64,000 nucleotides of DNA, taken from contig NZ_CP035928.1 of the NCBI RefSeq assembly GCF_004214795.1, positions 1,922,001 to 1,986,000 of the forward strand. Reading direction: 5' to 3'. The notes beneath the pieces were generated by a model, which saw only the letters and a program-made list of their open reading frames with translations, had not been told where the DNA came from and ran no database searches. The position numbers and the translations under genes were made by a program. Source of the stretch: Malaciobacter pacificus. GTDB taxonomy: Bacteria > Campylobacterota > Campylobacteria > Campylobacterales > Arcobacteraceae. This document shows, piece by piece, positions 40,251-49,380 of the stretch; positions within the stretch are counted from its first letter, which is position 1; each line of letters starts with the position of its first letter.

Positions 40251-41447
40251 CTAATCTAATTCAATAATTTTCCAAGGAAGACCTTGAGTCATTAATTCAT
40301 CCATAAATGGTTTTGCATCAAACTCTTCTATATTAAATACACCTGTATTTTTCCAAATACCTTTATAAAGCATTTTAGAACCAATCATAGCTGGAACTCC
40401 TGTTGTATACGAAACTGCTTGAGCACCTGTCTCTTTATAACACTCTTGGTGGTCACAAGTATTGTAGATGTAAACTTTTTTCTTTTTACCATCTTTGATA
40501 CCTTCAATGATACAACCGATATTTGTCATACCAACAGTTCTTGGTCCTAAGCTTGCTGGGTCTGGTAATAATGTAGTTAAGAATTCAATAGGAATAATTT
40601 CAACTCCTTTGTGCATAATAGGCTCAATACCTAACATCCCAACATTTTGTAAACAGTTCATGTGTTGGATGTAAGAATCACCAAATGTCATAAAGAATCT
40701 AATTCTTTTTAAACCTTTGATATTTTTTGATAATGACTCTAACTCTTCATGGTATAAAAGATATGAAGGTTTAACTCCAACTTCTGGATAATCATGGTCA
40801 ATTCTAATCTCTAAAGGCTTAGTTTCAATCCATTTACCCTCTTCCCAATATCTACCATTTGCAGATACCTCTCTTAGATTGATTTCTGGGTTAAAATTTG
40901 TAGCAAATGGATAACCATGGTCACCTGCATTACAATCCATAATATCAATATAGTGAATCTCATCAAATAAGTTTTGTTGAGCATATGCACAGAAAACTCC
41001 AGTAACACCTGGGTCAAAACCTGAACCTAAAAGTCCCATAATCCCAGCATCTTTAAATTGACCATCTCTAGCCCATTGTTCTTTGTATTCAAACTTAGCT
41101 TCATCTGGGTGCTCATAGTTTGCTGTATCAACATAATCAACACCTGCTTTTGTACAAGCATCCATGATAGTTAAGTCTTGATAAGGTAAAGCAACGTTTA
41201 ATACTAATTTTGGATTAACTTTTTCAATTAGCTTTACTAACTCATCAACATTATCAGCATCGATTGAAGCTGTATCAATTTCAACACCTTGGTTTTTTTT
41301 GATATCAGCAGCGATTGCATCACACTTAGAAACTGTTCTAGATGCTAAAGTGATTTTTTCAAATGTGTCAATATTCATCGCACACTTAACTGTAGCAACT
41401 CTACTTACTCCACCTGCACCGATAATTAAAATACCTTTTTTATTCAT
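40251..41447 (-). CDS. Carboxynorspermidine / carboxyspermidine dehydrogenase
   Basis: The 398-residue saccharopine-dehydrogenase-family protein has an N-terminal Rossmann GAGGVSRVA nucleotide site, DYVDTANYEHPDEAKFEY, GFDPGVTGVF and a C-terminal catalytic region. It condenses putrescine (or diaminopropane) with aspartate semialdehyde using NADPH to form the carboxylated polyamine that NspC then decarboxylates. Pairing with nspC about 70 bp downstream makes the assignment firm. Confidence 0.92.
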   Translation of the reverse strand: MNKKGILIIGAGGVSRVATVKCAMNIDTFEKITLASRTVSKCDAIAADIKKNQGVEIDTASIDADNVDELVKLIEKVNPKLVLNVALPYQDLTIMDACTKAGVDYVDTANYEHPDEAKFEYKEQWARDGQFKDAGIMGLLGSGFDPGVTGVFCAYAQQNLFDEIHYIDIMDCNAGDHGYPFATNFNPEINLREVSANGRYWEEGKWIETKPLEIRIDHDYPEVGVKPSYLLYHEELESLSKNIKGLKRIRFFMTFGDSYIQHMNCLQNVGMLGIEPIMHKGVEIIPIEFLTTLLPDPASLGPRTVGMTNIGCIIEGIKDGKKKKVYIYNTCDHQECYKETGAQAVSYTTGVPAMIGSKMLYKGIWKNTGVFNIEEFDAKPFMDELMTQGLPWKIIELD

Positions 41448-41591
41448 TATTTTCTCCGATTAAATTTTCAATAATATTATACTATTTTATTATATAATAA
41501 ATTTTGAAATTGTCTAGTAGTATTTAAATTATTACATAATGATTACTAAAATTTTAAGAATTTTTAGGATATTATTTCAAACTTTCATCAT

Positions 41592-41987
41592 GGGGATGAC
41601 TTGGTATCGATTAGAGCAGTGAGTTCTAGTTGCATGTCGGCCTGGGCATGCCGTTACGCGGCCCATTTTTTTTAGACGCAAACAATACAAATTACGCTCC
41701 AGCTTACGCTAAAGCTGCGTAAGTTTAACAACTTATTGACTCGCCTAACGGCTTGAGTCTCGGAGACTCGCACCACTGATTCTATCTAAGTGGAGCTCGC
41801 GGGTTCAACCCAGATAGATTATCTACAAAGATGTGATTGATTTTTGTAGAGACATTTTTAATCTTAGCTATATGATTGCCTTTGGGAGTTGAGCTGTCAT
41901 TTAGTGAAATTTTTCAACTCTTCTAAGCATGTAGACGCTATTATGACCTGTTTTAAGACTGGAGTTCGACTCTCCACATCTCCACCA
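41592..41987 (+). ncRNA. ssrA: tmRNA
   Basis: This transfer-messenger RNA is 396 nt. The 5' end GGGGATGACTTGG and 3' end CATCTCCACCA form the tRNA-like acceptor stem, with the T-arm GTTCGACTC before it and an encoded CCA. The tag frame at 41678-41722 reads ANNTNYAPAYAKAA then TAA, ending in the usual Ala-Ala degron. It rescues stalled ribosomes with SmpB. The tyrosine integrase 163 bp downstream suggests its 3' end was the integration site of the following element. Confidence 0.97.
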
Positions 41988-42099
41988 ATATTAATAATTA
42001 TACTTTCTATTTTTTTCTAAAAAGTTCGATTTAGTCGAGCTTTACTTTTCTAAATCGTTCTATAGTATTCTTATCATTTTTAATACTTTCTAAGATTTA

Positions 42100-42149
42100 T
42101 TACGGTAATCTTTACGGTAATTAGAAAAACTAAGAATTGGATACCGTAA
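42100..42149. promoter_or_regulatory. Three TTACGGTA sites in front of the integrase gene
   Basis: TTACGGTA occurs at 42100-42107 and 42112-42119 as direct copies and inverted (TACCGTAA) at 42142-42149, the last touching the integrase ATG. Twelve-base spacing of the first two puts them nearly on one helix face. They could be integrase arm sites or a repressor operator. Confidence 0.4.
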
Positions 42150-42150
42150 A

Positions 42151-43431
42151 ATGCCAAAAATTGTTAAACCCCTCACTGACAAAGAAATTAAAGCTGTTAA
42201 ATATACTTCAAAAGAAGAATATGAACAGTTAAAAAAAATTGCAAAACTCAACAATAAAGAAAAACCAAAACTCAATAATAAGTTATCTGATGGGCAAGGA
42301 CTTTATTTAATTATAAAAGAAAATGGTACAAAATTTTTTCAATTTGATTTTAGTTTTGAAAATAAAAGAAAATCTATGAGCTTTGGAGTGTATCCTGATA
42401 CATCATTAAGTGAAGCGAGAGCATTAAGAGATAAAACAAAAAAACTTTTAAAACAGAATATCAATCCTATAGTAGAAAAAAATGTTTCACTTGAAGATAA
42501 TACTAATACTTTTAAAAATATATCTGAGAAATGGCTTTCTAAAATGGAAAAAGAATGGGCTAATAAAACATATCTCAAAGTTGAAAGCGTTATTAGAAAT
42601 CATGCCTATCCATATATTGGAAATAAATTAATTGAAAATATTACAAGATCTGATATATTAAATATTATTGATAGAATGAATAAAAAAGGCTTACATGGTT
42701 CTGCTGATAAAATTGTAGGAAACTTTAATAGAATATATAAATTTGCTGTTACATATAATTACACAGAACATAACATAATTGCAGACATAGATAAAAAGAA
42801 TATTATAGTATCAACAAGACATAATCATATGAGTGCAATTACAAAAGAAAATGAGATAAAAGAACTTCTTGAAGATATCAATAACTTTGAGAATATGTAT
42901 AAAGCGAGTATTACCACAATTGTAGCTTTAAAATTAGCTCCATATGTAGCTTTAAGACCGTATAATCTAAGAGCCTTAGAATGGAGTGAAGTAAACTTTG
43001 GGAAAAAAGTCTTAGATATACCAGGTGAAAAAATGAAAACTAAAAAAGATTTTATTTTACCTTTATCAAAACAAGCAATCGAAATATTAAAAATGATAGA
43101 ACCTTTTTCAGCTCATAAAAGTAAATATGTCTTCCCCTCACCTGTTTCTAATCTAAAATGTTTAAGTGATGCAACTTTAGGTCATGCATTAAAAAAACTA
43201 GGATATCAAGATAGACATACTACTCATGGATTTAGAAGTACCTTTTCAACAATAACACATGAAAATATGAAAGAACATGGATTTAATAGTGATATTATAG
43301 AATCATGTTTAGCTCATGAAGAAAAAAATAAAATTAAAGCTGCATATAATAGAGCTTCAAAAATGAAATATTTTGAAGAGAAAAAAGAATTAATGCAGTG
43401 GTGGGCTGATTGGATAGAATCATTAAGATAG
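42151..43431 (+). CDS. Tyrosine-type site-specific integrase
   Basis: The 426-residue phage-type integrase has an N-terminal arm-binding domain (about 45-125; LSDGQGLYLIIKENGTKFF), a core-binding domain (about 130-230) and a catalytic domain with Arg in ALRPYNLRALEW, His-x-x-Arg in THGFRSTF, His in CLAHEEK and the nucleophilic Tyr in AAYNRAS. It inserts and excises the adjacent element. Gene position right after ssrA fits the P4-like group that uses tRNA/tmRNA 3' ends. Confidence 0.93.
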   Translation: MPKIVKPLTDKEIKAVKYTSKEEYEQLKKIAKLNNKEKPKLNNKLSDGQGLYLIIKENGTKFFQFDFSFENKRKSMSFGVYPDTSLSEARALRDKTKKLLKQNINPIVEKNVSLEDNTNTFKNISEKWLSKMEKEWANKTYLKVESVIRNHAYPYIGNKLIENITRSDILNIIDRMNKKGLHGSADKIVGNFNRIYKFAVTYNYTEHNIIADIDKKNIIVSTRHNHMSAITKENEIKELLEDINNFENMYKASITTIVALKLAPYVALRPYNLRALEWSEVNFGKKVLDIPGEKMKTKKDFILPLSKQAIEILKMIEPFSAHKSKYVFPSPVSNLKCLSDATLGHALKKLGYQDRHTTHGFRSTFSTITHENMKEHGFNSDIIESCLAHEEKNKIKAAYNRASKMKYFEEKKELMQWWADWIESLR

Positions 43432-43544
43432 TGTATAAAATTTTTTGCTATAAGTAATAATGTTATTTTATGTTTTAATAAAATAGTTATTTAAAATATT
43501 CTTAAACAACATTTAAATATAATATTTGCCTTAAAAGGGATTTA

Positions 43545-44549
43545 ATGAAATTTACTAATATAAATATTGATAGAGATGAAATTCACAATACAATAGAAAA
43601 GTATGCTAATATTGTTAACTTTAATAATAATACAAATACTAAACAATATCAATTAACTATTAATGGAAAACCTTTTTCAGTTACTGTATATTATAAAGAA
43701 AAAGGATTAACTACATTATTACCTCAAGGTCAAAATATTGATTTAGGAAAAGACTTATGTAAAAAAATTTATGAAGAACTAAGATATTTTGATATAAGCG
43801 AATTAAACGGATCAATTATTGTAAGAAAAGAAGACTTTGATAAATTTATTCATAAGATAAAAGATAAATTTTCTAGTGAATTATCAGAAAGTTCAATTAG
43901 TGGTGGAACTTTATATAAACTAGTCAAAAGTAAAGAAGGGAATTTAAGTTTATCATATTATACTAGAACTAATAAACTACTAATTCAAGGGAAAGCAGGT
44001 AAATATTTAAAAATAATTTCAAATGAATTGACACTACTAGGATATAGTATTCTTAATCTTATAAGTGAAATGAAGGAAATTGTTCTTCCTGAACCTAATA
44101 ATTTATTAAAAGAATATATGCCTTCAATAGAAAATAAATTACCTAGTAAAACAAAAAATATTGCTGCATCTTCTTTACAACTATTAAAAATAAATGGCAA
44201 TTTTTCAGATTATGCATTTATACTTAATCCTCTCTTTAGAACACTAGAACATGTTATGAGAAAAATTCTAGAAGATGGAAATTATGAATTTGGAGACAAT
44301 AATTCATTTATAATGTTTAGTGAAAGACAAGATAAGTATCATTTAAAATTAAATGAAAATTGTACTTTAAGCCCTTTATGTAAACAAAAGTTAGAATTAG
44401 GGTATACTTATTTTAATAAAAATAGAAACTGTATTTCACATATGGATGTAGATGAAATTGATATTGTTCTAATTGAAACTAAAGAAATGGCTGCTAATAT
44501 TGCAGCAGAATGTATTCAACATATAGAGGATCTTAGTGATGACTATTAA
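43545..44549 (+). CDS. rnlA: RnlA-family RNase toxin
   Basis: The 334-residue protein is close in length and domain order to E. coli RnlA (357): two N-terminal beta domains, a central region and a C-terminal HEPN-like domain with R294-N-x3-H299 (NRNCISH), the RNase motif. RnlA cleaves mRNA when its antitoxin is lost after phage infection and so blocks phage growth. It is followed at once by the rnlB-like gene. Recognition is by family resemblance, partner and motif. Confidence 0.83.
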   Translation: MKFTNINIDRDEIHNTIEKYANIVNFNNNTNTKQYQLTINGKPFSVTVYYKEKGLTTLLPQGQNIDLGKDLCKKIYEELRYFDISELNGSIIVRKEDFDKFIHKIKDKFSSELSESSISGGTLYKLVKSKEGNLSLSYYTRTNKLLIQGKAGKYLKIISNELTLLGYSILNLISEMKEIVLPEPNNLLKEYMPSIENKLPSKTKNIAASSLQLLKINGNFSDYAFILNPLFRTLEHVMRKILEDGNYEFGDNNSFIMFSERQDKYHLKLNENCTLSPLCKQKLELGYTYFNKNRNCISHMDVDEIDIVLIETKEMAANIAAECIQHIEDLSDDY

Positions 44550-44907
44550 TAAAATAGGAAACTTTATTATTGTTAAAGATGCTACAGCTGAACCTTTTTT
44601 ATTGGCGACATCTTACAATTCTAAATTAAAAACAGATAAATCATTAATTCAATTATTAAAAGATGCAAAATATGAAGGAAAAGTTTTTGTTGATATGTTA
44701 ATGAAAGTAGGAAATGGTTCTCAACGATTTTACTCAAGTTTCTTTAATGGAAGTAAATTTGACATGAATAATACTCAAATTATTAAAAGTGAAGATGAAC
44801 TATTAGATACTCTTTTAAAAATAGAAAAAAAAATAATTTGTACAGATAAATCAATTTTAAATAATTCAATATTAACTGAATATGATAAAATGGAATTTTC
44901 TTGTTAG
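44539..44907 (+). CDS. rnlB: RnlB-family antitoxin
   Basis: The 122-residue protein is encoded right behind rnlA and overlaps its end by 11 bases. ATG 44539 has GAGGA eight bases upstream inside rnlA; an in-frame GTG at 44536 is also possible. KVFVDMLMKVGNGSQRFYSS matches the conserved centre of RnlB (FDxLLxxGxxxNRF type). RnlB binds and inhibits RnlA. The coupling keeps antitoxin supply tied to toxin translation. Confidence 0.8.
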   Translation: MTINKIGNFIIVKDATAEPFLLATSYNSKLKTDKSLIQLLKDAKYEGKVFVDMLMKVGNGSQRFYSSFFNGSKFDMNNTQIIKSEDELLDTLLKIEKKIICTDKSILNNSILTEYDKMEFSC

Positions 44908-44908
44908 T

Positions 44909-45697
44909 CTAGAAAGATTCCATTTTTAATACATTATTTATATTTTTAAATTCAAATTTTATAAAACTTTCTTCTTTAGAGTTAATTGCATTAACAGCCA
45001 TTCTATCAGCAAGCTCATTACCTTCAACACCAGAATGTCCTTTAACATGTTTAATTATTACTTTATCTTTCATATTGTCATATAAATTATGTACCTCTTT
45101 GATTAACTCAAGATTCTTAATTTCTCCACCTTTTTTTGTCCAATCATTTTTCTTCCATGTGTATCCCCATTTTGTTATACAGTCAATTGCATACATTGAA
45201 TCAGAATAAATAATTGTTTCATTACAATTTTGTGAAATTTCTAAAGCTTTTTTTAGTGCATTTAATTCTGCAATATTATTAGTACCATATTCTATAAATA
45301 ATCCACTATATAAAGTAATTATATCATCATTATAAACAGCCACCCCACTTCCTGCATTGCCAGGATTACCTTTACATGCTCCATCACAATAAATCGTAAC
45401 TATACTTGATGAATCTATTGGGAGTATATTTTCTGAAGTAGAATTTTCTTTGATGAATAATTTATATTCTTGTAATCTTTTATAATTTTTTATAATTTGT
45501 TCTTGAGCTTTTAAGGCTATTTTACCAGTTAACAAAATCAGCAATTCTGCATCTTGACTAGATATTTCTTTATTCAGAAGTTCATTTTCCCAACCATTTT
45601 GAAGAGGATATGATATATCTAAAACTTCACACTGTGCCTTATTTAATGTATCATTGAAAAGAATATTTTCTGCAAAATCTTCATTAATTTTTATCAT
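44909..45697 (-). CDS. RNase HI-domain protein convergent with rnlAB
   Basis: The 262-residue protein has a complete RNase HI domain at about 99-240, with all catalytic residues present: D105 (IYCDGACKGNPG), E144 (NIAELNALKKAL), D166 (IYSDSMYAID), H221 (VKGHSGVEGNE) and D231. It cuts RNA in RNA-DNA hybrids. The first ~95 residues are an extension that is not the usual hybrid-binding domain and that I do not recognise. It ends one base after rnlB, tail to tail. In E. coli, chromosomal RNase HI is known to modulate RnlA and RnlB, so this placement is suggestive. Confidence 0.9.
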   Translation of the reverse strand: MIKINEDFAENILFNDTLNKAQCEVLDISYPLQNGWENELLNKEISSQDAELLILLTGKIALKAQEQIIKNYKRLQEYKLFIKENSTSENILPIDSSSIVTIYCDGACKGNPGNAGSGVAVYNDDIITLYSGLFIEYGTNNIAELNALKKALEISQNCNETIIYSDSMYAIDCITKWGYTWKKNDWTKKGGEIKNLELIKEVHNLYDNMKDKVIIKHVKGHSGVEGNELADRMAVNAINSKEESFIKFEFKNINNVLKMESF

Positions 45698-45882
45698 ATT
45701 ATACCTATTAAAATTTTTATAATTCTATAATAAATTAGATAAATTGTTAATATCAAAAAATTTATTATTCTAATTCTTGTATTTGTATTGAATATAGCAA
45801 CATCTTTTCGTAAAAAATAATAAGATACGATGAATTACACTAAATTCGTACTTAAAAACTATCTTATATTAATATGTCAAAT

Positions 45883-46515
45883 TTATTTAAAGTTTGAAAA
45901 ATCAATATCATATTTTTTACCAAGTGACTCAAGAAGTGAATACATTTTACTATAAGATTCTTCTATTGATTTGACTAAATCTTCTTTATTTGGATATTCT
46001 TTTTTATTTAAATATCGATCTGTATAATTTATATTCATTTCCATAAAAACAATATACTGTCTAATTTCTTTATCATTTAATGCTTTAATCTCATTATCAT
46101 TTAATATTAATTTTAAATATTCTTCCAATTTTATTTTAAAATCTTCCATTAAATCATCATCTAATATAGTTTTAAAATCTTCAATATACATTTGTATATA
46201 ACTTTGAACAAGATTTAAATAAAATGATATTTTATTTTTTTTCAATTCTAATTCATTTGTTTTCTTCTTCTGTTCAATTTTATTTGTATTTTGAATTGAT
46301 TTCATTAAACTTGTTGAAGCTAATAATGCAGACAAAGTAATTCCTAATGCAGGTAACATTTGAATAATTATTTTATGGTTTTCTTCTTTTAAATTAGAAT
46401 CTATAACTCCTAATATAAATGATATAACTATTATTATTGAAATTAGTGAAATATAAAATAATATACTATATATATAAGTGAAGCTTTTTTCAAAATATTC
46501 AAATAAGTTTTTCAT
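45883..46515 (-). CDS. Two-helix membrane protein with cytoplasmic coiled coil
   Basis: The 210-residue protein has two transmembrane helices (about 14-38 and 50-68), then a Lys/Glu-rich helical region. No family is recognised. It lies 41 bases downstream of the PIN-like nuclease gene on the same strand, so it is probably cotranscribed and could be its membrane partner. The 185 bp after it towards the RNase HI gene hold no gene. Confidence 0.65.
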   Translation of the reverse strand: MKNLFEYFEKSFTYIYSILFYISLISIIIVISFILGVIDSNLKEENHKIIIQMLPALGITLSALLASTSLMKSIQNTNKIEQKKKTNELELKKNKISFYLNLVQSYIQMYIEDFKTILDDDLMEDFKIKLEEYLKLILNDNEIKALNDKEIRQYIVFMEMNINYTDRYLNKKEYPNKEDLVKSIEESYSKMYSLLESLGKKYDIDFSNFK

Positions 46516-46556
46516 TAAATTACCTTTGTTGTTTTAACTTTTATTAATTTATAATA

Positions 46557-47918
46557 TCAATCATTATGATGTTTATTTTGTGGATTAATTTCATGATTTG
46601 GACATATATATCCAACATCTTCCATATATATCATATTATCTCTATCACATTCTGAACCACAAATATCACATTCAATTTCTTCTCGTTCTTCTTCATTAAA
46701 AAAGTTTATCGTAAAAGGGAAAGAATCAATTAAATCTCCTCCATACAATTCTATAGAATCATAGTTATGAATACCTACTGGATATTCCCATACTGTAAAT
46801 ATAGCTTCTATATTATTTCCACAATCACATTCAAAATATTCCCTTGCTTCATATTGATTTTCAGAACCCATATTATGATCATCACTAGCAACACATTCAA
46901 AATCTAAATCCAAATCATTTTTATATACTGTATTTATGCTATTACACTGTGAACATTTATAACGTAAAAAACTTTGTCTCTTATTTCTTTGAGAAAGCAT
47001 TAATAAAGCATTTTGAATACTTGTTTTTTCAATAGTTGATTGTAGATACTTATTAGCTTTATATAAAAAATCAGGTTGACTATAAATCCAAAATTTAACT
47101 TTTGAAGAATCATATAATTCTTTAATTAACTCTTCTCTTGGACTAATTATTTTCTTATTTTTATCTAAATAACACCAATCATCATCTTTAGAAATATCAT
47201 TTGTTATAAAAATAATTGGTAATTTCTTTTCTTTACTGTATTCGATTATTTGCTTCCAAATTATCAAATCACCAAAAATCTGAATTCCTTTTTTTTCTTT
47301 TTTATAATAATCACCGTATCCTGGAGGGATTTTGAATTCATAACGATGTTTTCCTTCTGTTGTAATTTCCATAATTTGATTAAAAGTAAATTCAGGTCCT
47401 ATTTTAAAATATTTTTCGATAGCATCAAAAATATCATCATTATCTTCTACACTTAAAACATCATTTTTTGCTGATTCGACCTGAATAAGAAATTCTTTTT
47501 CAAAATCTTTAGATTTTTGAATAAATTTATTTATTTCATCAACAAAAATAGAAATTTTTGTTTGTTCTACATGAGGATGCCTATCATCTTTTTTTGTTTT
47601 GTCTACAATAGAAGTAACATGCTTCAATATATCATTAACTTTAGTAGTTGTTCTCTTAACTTCATCTTCAAGCGGAATAAATTTTTCTGCAATAGGTTTT
47701 TTAATAATTTTTTCTCTATTTTTTAAATATTCAAATTGAACATGTGCAGGGATCCAAAATCTATCAGGTATTTTTTCAAAAACTTCATTATAAAGTTTTT
47801 TTCGTGTTTTTTGGGGTAAATAATATAAATCAAGAAGAGCTGATGAATCAAAAACAAATATTGCTTTTCCCCACAATTCTTCTTCCCTTTTTTCTGTCAT
47901 TTTATAATTATCAATCAT
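46557..47918 (-). CDS. PIN-like nuclease (DUF4935/PIN_8) with Cys-rich C-terminus
   Basis: The 453-residue protein has a PIN-type domain at about 15-285 with acidic residues D24 (AIFVFDSSALLDLY), E63 (HVQFEYLKNR), D217 (IFGDLIIWKQI) and D241 (IIFITNDISKDDDW), interrupted by a long helical insert. The C-terminal third carries CxxC pairs (KCSQCNS, CDCGN, CDICGSECD, C-P-N-H) that look like two zinc-binding modules. PIN-like proteins of this type are metal-dependent RNases or DNases often found in defence islands. The biological target is unknown. Confidence 0.75.
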   Translation of the reverse strand: MIDNYKMTEKREEELWGKAIFVFDSSALLDLYYLPQKTRKKLYNEVFEKIPDRFWIPAHVQFEYLKNREKIIKKPIAEKFIPLEDEVKRTTTKVNDILKHVTSIVDKTKKDDRHPHVEQTKISIFVDEINKFIQKSKDFEKEFLIQVESAKNDVLSVEDNDDIFDAIEKYFKIGPEFTFNQIMEITTEGKHRYEFKIPPGYGDYYKKEKKGIQIFGDLIIWKQIIEYSKEKKLPIIFITNDISKDDDWCYLDKNKKIISPREELIKELYDSSKVKFWIYSQPDFLYKANKYLQSTIEKTSIQNALLMLSQRNKRQSFLRYKCSQCNSINTVYKNDLDLDFECVASDDHNMGSENQYEAREYFECDCGNNIEAIFTVWEYPVGIHNYDSIELYGGDLIDSFPFTINFFNEEEREEIECDICGSECDRDNMIYMEDVGYICPNHEINPQNKHHND

Positions 47919-48137
47919 ACTTAATCCTTTAAAAGAATTTTTATAATAATTCTTAAATTCTTAACGATAGTTCGTTCCATATTACTTCTTTCTTCCATGT
48001 ATCACGTTTAGATATCAATGTTGATTATATTTGTTCACTTAATTTATTTAAATGTGACACTTTCATCCTTTATACTTAATAAATAGTATTTAGTATAGTA
48101 CTTTTAGATTTAATTATAATAAAAGTCTTTATAGAAC

Positions 48138-49361
48138 TTATTTTATTTTTAGTAAATAACGAGTATTAACCCATCCTTGAATAATTGTTTCATATTCTGA
48201 ATCATATTTTTTAATTAAAGTCCAATTCTTTTGTTTATTTATTATTTCAACTAAATCACCATTTGTCAGATGAAAAATTACTTTTGATTTTAATTTAGGT
48301 TTATTTCTAACATTTAAGTAAGACTCTACAACAACAACTCTATAATTAGATATCTTGCTTTTTAATACTCGTTTAATCTCAGGTACTAAAATCTTATTGA
48401 TTTGTGATTTGCTAAAAATAATATGATTTACTACTGGTTGAACAAAATAAGTAAATATTATAGATACCATTAATCCTAAAATTATATTTATAATTATACT
48501 ATTAGTTTGTTTTTGTGCAGTTTTTAATAATTCTTCTAATTGTTGATTTAATTCTTTGAATCTAAGTTTATTATTAATTGTTTCAATTTTTAACTCTTCA
48601 AGAATCTCAATTAAACTAATATTCTCAGTATTAAATGTCTCTATTTCAGAATCTGATAGCTCTTCTATATCGGATTTAGTAACTTGAATAATATTTTCTG
48701 ATATAAATTTCAATTTTGCTTCAAGTTGAAGTAATTCATTATTTCCAAAAAGTTTTGATGATGCTAAACCAATACTTGATAATGGCATTGTTGCGATACT
48801 AAGCTGTTCTGATATTGTACTAATCTTACTTAATGTTGAATTCTCAAAAAGTTTTGACGATGCTAAACCAATACTTGATAATGGCATTGTTGCGATACTA
48901 AGCTGTTCTGATATTGTACTAATCTTACTTAATGTTGAATTCTCAAAAAGTTTTGACGATGCTAAACCAATACTTGATAATGGCATTGTTGCGATACTAA
49001 GCTGTTCTGATATTGTACTAATCTTACTTAATGTTGAATTCTCAAAAAGTTTTGACGATGCTAAACCAATACTTGATAATGGCATTGTTGCGATACTAAG
49101 CTGTTCTGATATTGTACTAATCTTACTTAATGTTGAATTCTCAAAAAGCTTTGATGATGCTAAACCAATACTTGATAATGGCATTGTTGCGATATTAAGT
49201 TGTTTTGATATTGTATTAATTTGACTTAATGCAGAATTTCCAAAAAGCTTTGATGATGCTAAACCAATACTTGATAATGGCATTGTTGCGATATTAAGTT
49301 GTTTTGATATTGTATTAATCTTACTTATTGTTGAATTCTCAAATAATGATTTTTTTGCCAT
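48138..49361 (-). CDS. Tandem-repeat membrane protein with SH3b domain
   Basis: The 407-residue protein has six 33-residue repeats (5-202), a helical linker (about 205-285), one transmembrane segment (about 286-310; IIINIILGLMVSIIFTYFV) and a C-terminal bacterial SH3 domain (about 340-405; VVVVESYLNVRNKPKLKSKV, WTLIKKY, GWVNTRYL). With no signal peptide, the repeats should be cytoplasmic and the SH3b domain periplasmic. SH3b domains often bind peptidoglycan. Function unknown. The 219 bp between it and the PIN gene show no gene. Confidence 0.8.
   Translation of the reverse strand: MAKKSLFENSTISKINTISKQLNIATMPLSSIGLASSKLFGNSALSQINTISKQLNIATMPLSSIGLASSKLFENSTLSKISTISEQLSIATMPLSSIGLASSKLFENSTLSKISTISEQLSIATMPLSSIGLASSKLFENSTLSKISTISEQLSIATMPLSSIGLASSKLFENSTLSKISTISEQLSIATMPLSSIGLASSKLFGNNELLQLEAKLKFISENIIQVTKSDIEELSDSEIETFNTENISLIEILEELKIETINNKLRFKELNQQLEELLKTAQKQTNSIIINIILGLMVSIIFTYFVQPVVNHIIFSKSQINKILVPEIKRVLKSKISNYRVVVVESYLNVRNKPKLKSKVIFHLTNGDLVEIINKQKNWTLIKKYDSEYETIIQGWVNTRYLLKIK
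48756..49349 (-). repeat. Six 99-bp in-frame tandem repeats
   Basis: Six units of 99 bp each encode variants of KLFENSTLSKISTISEQLS followed by IATMPLSSIGLASS. Three central units are almost identical in DNA, with outer units more diverged (ISKQLNIATM instead of ISEQLSIATM). Such arrays change copy number by slippage or unequal recombination. Confidence 0.95.
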
Positions 49362-49380
49362 ACATTCGTTGCCTTAATTT

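Noticed and set aside
42027..42057. CGATTTAG / CTAAATCG inverted repeat after the tmRNA as a terminator.
   Set aside because: The loop is about 15 nt and there is no T tract directly after the stem; it could be any small palindrome in the att region.
48756..49349. Regular 99-bp direct repeats looked like a CRISPR or satellite array.
   Set aside because: There are no unique spacers between repeats, the units are contiguous, in frame and encode a 33-residue protein repeat.
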